Shown here piece by piece: positions 59,808 through 64,000 of a stretch of 64,000 bases of DNA. This DNA is from CAVUCH01 sp963763095. GTDB taxonomy: Bacteria > Acidobacteriota > Vicinamibacteria > Vicinamibacterales > JAENWD01. Positions within the stretch are counted from its first letter, which is position 1. Each line of letters opens with the position of its first letter. The stretch covers positions 1 to 64,000 of the forward strand of contig CAVXNR010000016.1 of assembly GCA_963763095.1 (NCBI GenBank). Direction: 5' to 3'. The notes beneath the pieces are model-generated. The model made no database searches. It saw only the letters and a program-made list of their open reading frames with translations, and had not been told where the DNA came from. Both the position numbers and the translations under genes were made by a program.

Positions 59808-60782
59808 GTGGCCATGATCAGTGCGGCGCCTGCCGACGATACCCTGCTCGACGCGTATTCACAGGCCGTCGTTGGCGTCGTGGAGCGAGTCGGGCCGAGC
59901 GTCGTGAAAATCGACGTCGGGGCTAAGACACGGGGTGCGCGATCGAGCCGGAGCGAGCGGGGTGGCACCGGCTCGGGCCTGATCGTGTCCCCCGACGGGC
60001 TCGTGCTGACCAACAGCCACGTGGTCGCCGGTGGCGGGGCGCTGCGGATCACCCTCGCGGATGGACGCGAGCTTGCGGCCGCCCTCATCGGCGAGGATCC
60101 TCACACGGATCTCGCGGTCATCCGCGCAGACGGCCAGGACCTCCCTTGTCAGGCGCTCGGGGCGTCGGGTCGACTGCGCCCAGGTCAGGTGGCAATCGCG
60201 ATTGGGAGTCCCTACGGGTTTCAGCACACCGTCACGGCGGGCGTGATCAGCGCGCTTGGCCGCGCGCTGCGGTCACACACGGGACGGCTGATGGAGCACC
60301 TGATCCAGACGGACGCCGCGCTGAACCCCGGGAACTCCGGCGGGCCGCTGGTGACGAGCGCCGGCGAGGTCGTCGGAATCAACACGGCGGCAATCGTGGG
60401 CGTGCAGGGCATCAGCTTCGCGGTGCCGACGAGCACGGCGCGCATGGTGATTGGGGCCCTGCTCAGGGACGGTCGCGTGCGGCGCAGCTACATCGGCATC
60501 AGCGGTCACGATACGGCGTTGCCGCCCCGCCTCGTCCGCTTTCACCGGCTCGACGAAACCGGCGCCGTGGCCGTCGCGGACGTGGCTCCCGGCAGCCCCG
60601 CCGCCGAGGGCGGCGTGCTGCAGCACGATCTGATCGTCGCTTTCGACGGGGCGCCGGTCTCCGGCATCGACGGTCTGCTTCGCCGCCTGACCGCGGATGC
60701 GATCGGGGTACCGGTGTCGCTCGATGTCGTACGCGGTCCGGAACGTCGAACGCTCCGTGTTGTGCCGGTGGAAAGTCCCTGA
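59808..60782 (+). CDS. HtrA/DegP-like serine protease with PDZ domain
   Basis: A 324-residue S1C protease with complete catalytic motifs: LTNSHVV (His), HTDLAVI (Asp) and NPGNSGGPL (Ser). A PDZ domain covers about residues 225-320 (RRSYIGISGHD, PGSPAAEGGVLQHDLIVAFDG). No signal peptide or membrane helix, unlike DegP/DegS. The start could be the GTG at 59808 or the ATG at 59814. An upstream REP-like element touches the start. It would degrade or hold misfolded proteins inside the cell. Paralogue of the gene at 58124. Confidence 0.92.
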   Translation: MAMISAAPADDTLLDAYSQAVVGVVERVGPSVVKIDVGAKTRGARSSRSERGGTGSGLIVSPDGLVLTNSHVVAGGGALRITLADGRELAAALIGEDPHTDLAVIRADGQDLPCQALGASGRLRPGQVAIAIGSPYGFQHTVTAGVISALGRALRSHTGRLMEHLIQTDAALNPGNSGGPLVTSAGEVVGINTAAIVGVQGISFAVPTSTARMVIGALLRDGRVRRSYIGISGHDTALPPRLVRFHRLDETGAVAVADVAPGSPAAEGGVLQHDLIVAFDGAPVSGIDGLLRRLTADAIGVPVSLDVVRGPERRTLRVVPVESP

Positions 60783-60800
60783 GGGGCGGTGTCGGCCCCG

Positions 60801-62162
60801 CTAGCGGGCGCGAGCGAGCCGTTCGAGCGCCAGTCGCGCCATCCACATCGGCTTGCGCGCACCCTCCGCGCGCTCCTCATCGATTGTCGCGCGCATGACG
60901 TCGAACGCGGCGAGCCGCTGCGGTTGGGGCATCGGCCGTGAGTCACCCCGCACCGAAAACCAGATGGCCTCGTTCAGCAGGCGCGGGTGCGCGGCGTCCG
61001 GTGTGGTGAGCGACATGTGCGCGGTCTGGTCCGCCCAGTACCGCTCGCGCGCGCTCGTTGGAGCGGCATAGACCAGATTGTCGATCGCCACCTCGGGCAG
61101 CCGGGCGCTGTACGGCTCGAGGTCGGCTGTGTCCGTGAAGATTGTCATCGGCACGGCAGCCGCGTCCAGCTGGTTCATCGGCGGAATGCCGAGCAGCAGC
61201 TCCAGCGTGCGAATCAGCGACACGGTGTTGTGCAGCTCGCGAACGAGCGCCCCGCGGCGGTTGTACGCGCTGATCACGAGCACGGGCGATCGGTGTGCAT
61301 CCACGTGGTCGGGGCCGTCCTGCGCGTCGTCTTCCACGACGAGGATGGCCGTGTTCTTCCAGTAGGGGCTTCGTGACACGGCCTCGACCAGCCGTCCCAG
61401 CGCGTAGTCGTTGTCGGCCATGTGGAACTGCGGCGTGGGCAGACCTGGCGTGACGCCGACGGTGTGGTCGTTCGGCAGGTGGAGGATCGAGAGCGCCGGC
61501 AGGTGATCCCCGCGGGCGGCCTCGAGATCGTTCACGGCCGCGCGGAAATCATCCAGCCATGCGCCAAGCCGCGAGGTGCCGCGGAAGCGCGAGTCCGGGT
61601 GATCGCGGGAGACGAGCGGATCCACGCGCATGCTCGACAGGTGTGTTGCCGCATAGCTCGTCGCAGTCATGGCATCAGGCGTCCACATGTCGAACGCACG
61701 GAACTGCGCGTTGTGGTGCGCCTCGAGCGCCTGCTTCGCCGGGACGGTTGCAACCGTCGCCGACACGTCGGGATAGACCTTGGGTTTGCGCCGATTGAAC
61801 GCCGCTACATCGTCCGCCGAGAGCGTGCCGACGAACTCGCCATAGGTTCGGTACGACAGTCCTGCGCGCGCGGCAGCGTCCCAGAGGTACAGCGAATCGG
61901 GCTCCGCTGCATCACGCCATCCATTCAGGTACGGAACGAACCGCCGCATGAACGCCGCCAGCTGCTCGGCGCTCGCGGGCAGCTGAAGCCCCTCCGGCAG
62001 CTCGGGCCCGTCGATGGTCGGCTGGCGGTTGAATCCCTCGTAGTCATAGCTGCGTCCCCGGCCGGAGTAGGCCCAGCGGAACGCCTTGTCGACGTAGTCG
62101 GTCGAGAACGCGGCCGTAGACCAGTTGTGGCCATCCGGGCTCGCCTCGGAGTTGACGAAGAA
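60801..62162 (-). pseudogene. C-terminal half of phosphoesterase, separated by in-frame TGA
   Basis: About 450 residues, open in the same frame as the 62163-63914 ORF and starting right after its TGA. It continues the phosphoesterase domain with FFVNSEASPDGHNWSTAA, WAYSGRGRSYDYEG, LYLWDAAARAGLSYRTYGEF and a final AP-superfamily metal-binding stretch AILVVEDDAQDGPDHVDAHR. The two parts together match YncE/YVTN-propeller plus alkaline-phosphatase-like fusions. An ATG further in (61949) could restart translation, but the domain would be broken. So this is either a disabled gene, a TGA read through, or a sequence error. Confidence 0.7.
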
Positions 62163-63914
62163 TCAATCGAAGAGGCCGAACCTGATCGCGAGCGCCCGGT
62201 GGTTCGGCGTAATGTCCTGCGGCGGCCCTCCGGGACGCCGCGCGGCCTCGCCCGCGCCGAACAAGGCAAGCGAGGGTTCCCCATCGGCGGGTGTGCCGTC
62301 GCCAGAGGCGGGAAGATCGCCGAACACCTGGTCGTACGTCCGGTTCTCCTTGATGATGTAGATCACGTGCGTAATGGGGGAAGGGCCGGCGAAGAGGCGC
62401 TCGACACGTACACCGAGCAGCCCGTTCGCCTGCAGCACGCGGGTGGTCATGGCGCCGAGGGTGGCCGGGTCGGGGACGGTGAGCCGCCGCAGGCTGCCGC
62501 GCAACAGGGCCGGAGCGTAGGCGCCGCGCAGCTTCTCGTTGGCGGGGAACTCCGGAGTCGGTGCGTTGGGCCGTGCGGGGGGCTCGCCTTTGCCGTTGCC
62601 GATGTACAGATCGGCACCGACCATCGCGACGACCGTCGGATACCGTGCCGTTGGCAGAAAGCCCACCACGCGGGTGCTCTGGCCGCCCTCCTCATCATCG
62701 CCGTCGGCGTCTTTCGGGTGCCCCGATGCCGGGAATACATCCTCGCCAAGCGCCACCACTGCAACCGACTGTGTCTGGGCATTGGCGACGAACAGCACGC
62801 GTTCGTTCGCGCTGAGCGCAAGCGCCTGGGGGCTGCTGCCCGTCCGCGCCGTGTCTCCCAGGCCGACGCCAATGCGCACCAGCTCGCGATCGGTCCTGGT
62901 GTCGATCACCGACACCGTGTCACTGTTTGCGCTCGCCACGAACAGGCGCGACCCGTCGGCGGTCGCCGACATCGCATTCGGGTGCGACCCGACGCTGATG
63001 CGCTGCGTCACTCGGCCGCGTTTCGGATCGGCGACTGCAACGGTGGCGTCGTTCCAGCAGCTCACATACACCTTGTCGCGGCCATCCCGTCCCCGAATCA
63101 CGCGGACGTCGTACGGGTACACGAACTGGCCGCGGCGGGATGTCGGTCTGAGGCCGATCACGCGGAGCCGCGGCCGGGGCGCGGCGGGATCGCGCACGGC
63201 GGCAAGCGAATCGCCGAGGTTGTTCGCGACGTACAGCTCCCGTCCGTCCGAGCTGATGCCGAGACCCGTCGGATAGAGCGGCTCGCGCCCTTGGTTGTAC
63301 GTGGCGTCGGCGGTGCCCGGTGCGATCCCGGCCAGCTCGATCGTGTCGGCCTTCAGAGGTCCGTCCTCGAGCCCATGAGCGGGCGCGATCGGGCGTGGTG
63401 CGCCCGCTGTGAAGGTGAAGCGCCAGATGCGGTTTTCGAACCCGCCCGACACGTACAGCGGCCATCCGCCCGACCGGTTCGGCTTGCGCCCGAACACGGC
63501 GCCGACGCTGGCGCTCTGCGGCGCTGGGAAATACACATCCTGGACAACCGCAGGCACCGGACTTGCCGCGAGATCGACCACCTGCAGCAGCTGCTGTCCC
63601 TCGTTGGCGTCCGCGCGGAGCTGCACACCAAAGCCGCTGTTGACCACCACCAGGTACCGTCCCGCGCCGCCCGGGCCTGAGGTGTCAGGCGACCGCAGCA
63701 TGGTAACCGGGAGCGATCCTTCGGCGACCGATCCATCGTCGCGAAGGACGACGTCACCGGCGGGATCGAGCGGCCGTTGCAGAGGGGGCGCGGCTTGCAG
63801 AGGCGCGCTGGCCGCAGGCCTCGTGTCTGGAGACGCGGACTGCGGCGCGGCGTGGCCGCGGCCGGCGAGGAGCACGAGGAGGAGACACACACCGGCAACA
63901 CGATGATCTCGCAT
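62163..63914 (-). CDS. YncE-like beta-propeller / phosphoesterase, N-terminal part
   Basis: A 583-residue ORF with a signal peptide (MRDHRVAG..., cleaved near GHAAPQ). Residues 80-430 contain YVTN/NHL-like beta-propeller repeats (YVANNLGDSLAAVRDP, VAVADPKRGRVTQ, VSVIDTRTDREL, VAVVALGED). The phosphoesterase domain then begins with HVIYIIKENRTYDQVFGDL, where the nucleophile region of the family lies. It stops at RFGLFD-TGA, in the middle of that domain. Homologues run on for about 450 residues, which are all present in frame below the stop. Likely periplasmic. Confidence 0.82.
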   Translation of the reverse strand: MRDHRVAGVCLLLVLLAGRGHAAPQSASPDTRPAASAPLQAAPPLQRPLDPAGDVVLRDDGSVAEGSLPVTMLRSPDTSGPGGAGRYLVVVNSGFGVQLRADANEGQQLLQVVDLAASPVPAVVQDVYFPAPQSASVGAVFGRKPNRSGGWPLYVSGGFENRIWRFTFTAGAPRPIAPAHGLEDGPLKADTIELAGIAPGTADATYNQGREPLYPTGLGISSDGRELYVANNLGDSLAAVRDPAAPRPRLRVIGLRPTSRRGQFVYPYDVRVIRGRDGRDKVYVSCWNDATVAVADPKRGRVTQRISVGSHPNAMSATADGSRLFVASANSDTVSVIDTRTDRELVRIGVGLGDTARTGSSPQALALSANERVLFVANAQTQSVAVVALGEDVFPASGHPKDADGDDEEGGQSTRVVGFLPTARYPTVVAMVGADLYIGNGKGEPPARPNAPTPEFPANEKLRGAYAPALLRGSLRRLTVPDPATLGAMTTRVLQANGLLGVRVERLFAGPSPITHVIYIIKENRTYDQVFGDLPASGDGTPADGEPSLALFGAGEAARRPGGPPQDITPNHRALAIRFGLFD

Positions 63915-64000
63915 GGGGTTCGCCGCTCAACCGGGTTGGAATCGCAGCATGATGCCATACGACGGGGGGACGGGGCTGCGCGGGATGGCTTGCCCTTTCC

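Noticed and set aside
62163..62165. TGA as selenocysteine
   Set aside because: The following bases do not form a convincing SECIS hairpin and the family has Asn, not Cys, at this site.
61422..63680. A 752-codon plus-strand ORF over the phosphoesterase
   Set aside because: No motifs; the minus strand has signal peptide, propeller and phosphoesterase motifs.

Overview
The window is about 64 kb of GC-rich bacterial DNA with tightly packed genes and no rRNA, tRNA, CRISPR array, integrase or transposase that I can see. The gene mix (a DUF5916 outer-membrane protein, a YncE-like/alkaline-phosphatase-like phosphoesterase, MoxR/von Willebrand operons, FHA and PP2C signalling, poly-HAMP kinases) and the GC content suggest an Acidobacteriota of the Vicinamibacteria type. 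This is inference from gene content; no marker gene is present to prove it.

Layout. 1-5.7 kb: a polysaccharide or glycolipid cluster (GT39-like membrane protein, three GT2 enzymes, an LPG-synthase-like membrane protein). 5.5-9.1 kb: an esterase, an ATP-grasp ligase, an ICMT-like methyltransferase and a small secreted protein. 9.1-25.5 kb: an FHA/TPR membrane protein diverges from a long colinear run: TPR-MA peptidase, DUF4159, MoxR ATPase, DUF58, BatA-like VWA, a DUF4175-like coiled-coil membrane protein, a second VWA protein and a legumain-fold protein without its cysteine, facing a rhomboid protease. 25.6-30 kb: a zinc-ribbon membrane protein, a CBS protein, an FHA-GAF-PP2C phosphatase and an HMGL-family acyltransferase. 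29.8-34.2 kb (minus strand): M28 peptidase, citrate synthase, YacG, PhoU, PstB. 35.6-38 kb: a sulfane-sulfur module (two YeeE/YedE halves and an MBL-rhodanese protein). 38.2-43.6 kb: a phosphate/polyphosphate-flavoured set (a two-domain dTMP-kinase-like protein, Ppx/GppA, CHAD, SixA, DAG kinase), then glgC. 45.1-53.7 kb: two hybrid histidine kinases, one of about 2,280 residues with a 92-residue HAMP repeat array. 54-60.8 kb: a DUF5916 protein, a Baeyer-Villiger-type monooxygenase, and a LuxR-type regulator between two HtrA-like proteases. 60.8-63.9 kb: a phosphoesterase split by one in-frame TGA.

Two genome-wide style features stand out. First, intergenic regions carry short tandem repeats of several unrelated sequences that all have a 7-bp period, often as inverted pairs and sometimes touching start or stop codons. 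REP-like hairpins with a TTCAG-type loop form a second repeat class. Second, between 35.8 and 50.6 kb five genes need eight reading-frame corrections, and every one is explained by one extra base. This looks more like local sequence error (or decay) than programmed frameshifting, and those genes should be read as probably intact in life.

Several genes seem to lack a leader: a TANNNT -10 element lies 6-9 bases before the start codon, most clearly at glgC, which also has a TTGCCA -35 at 17-bp spacing.
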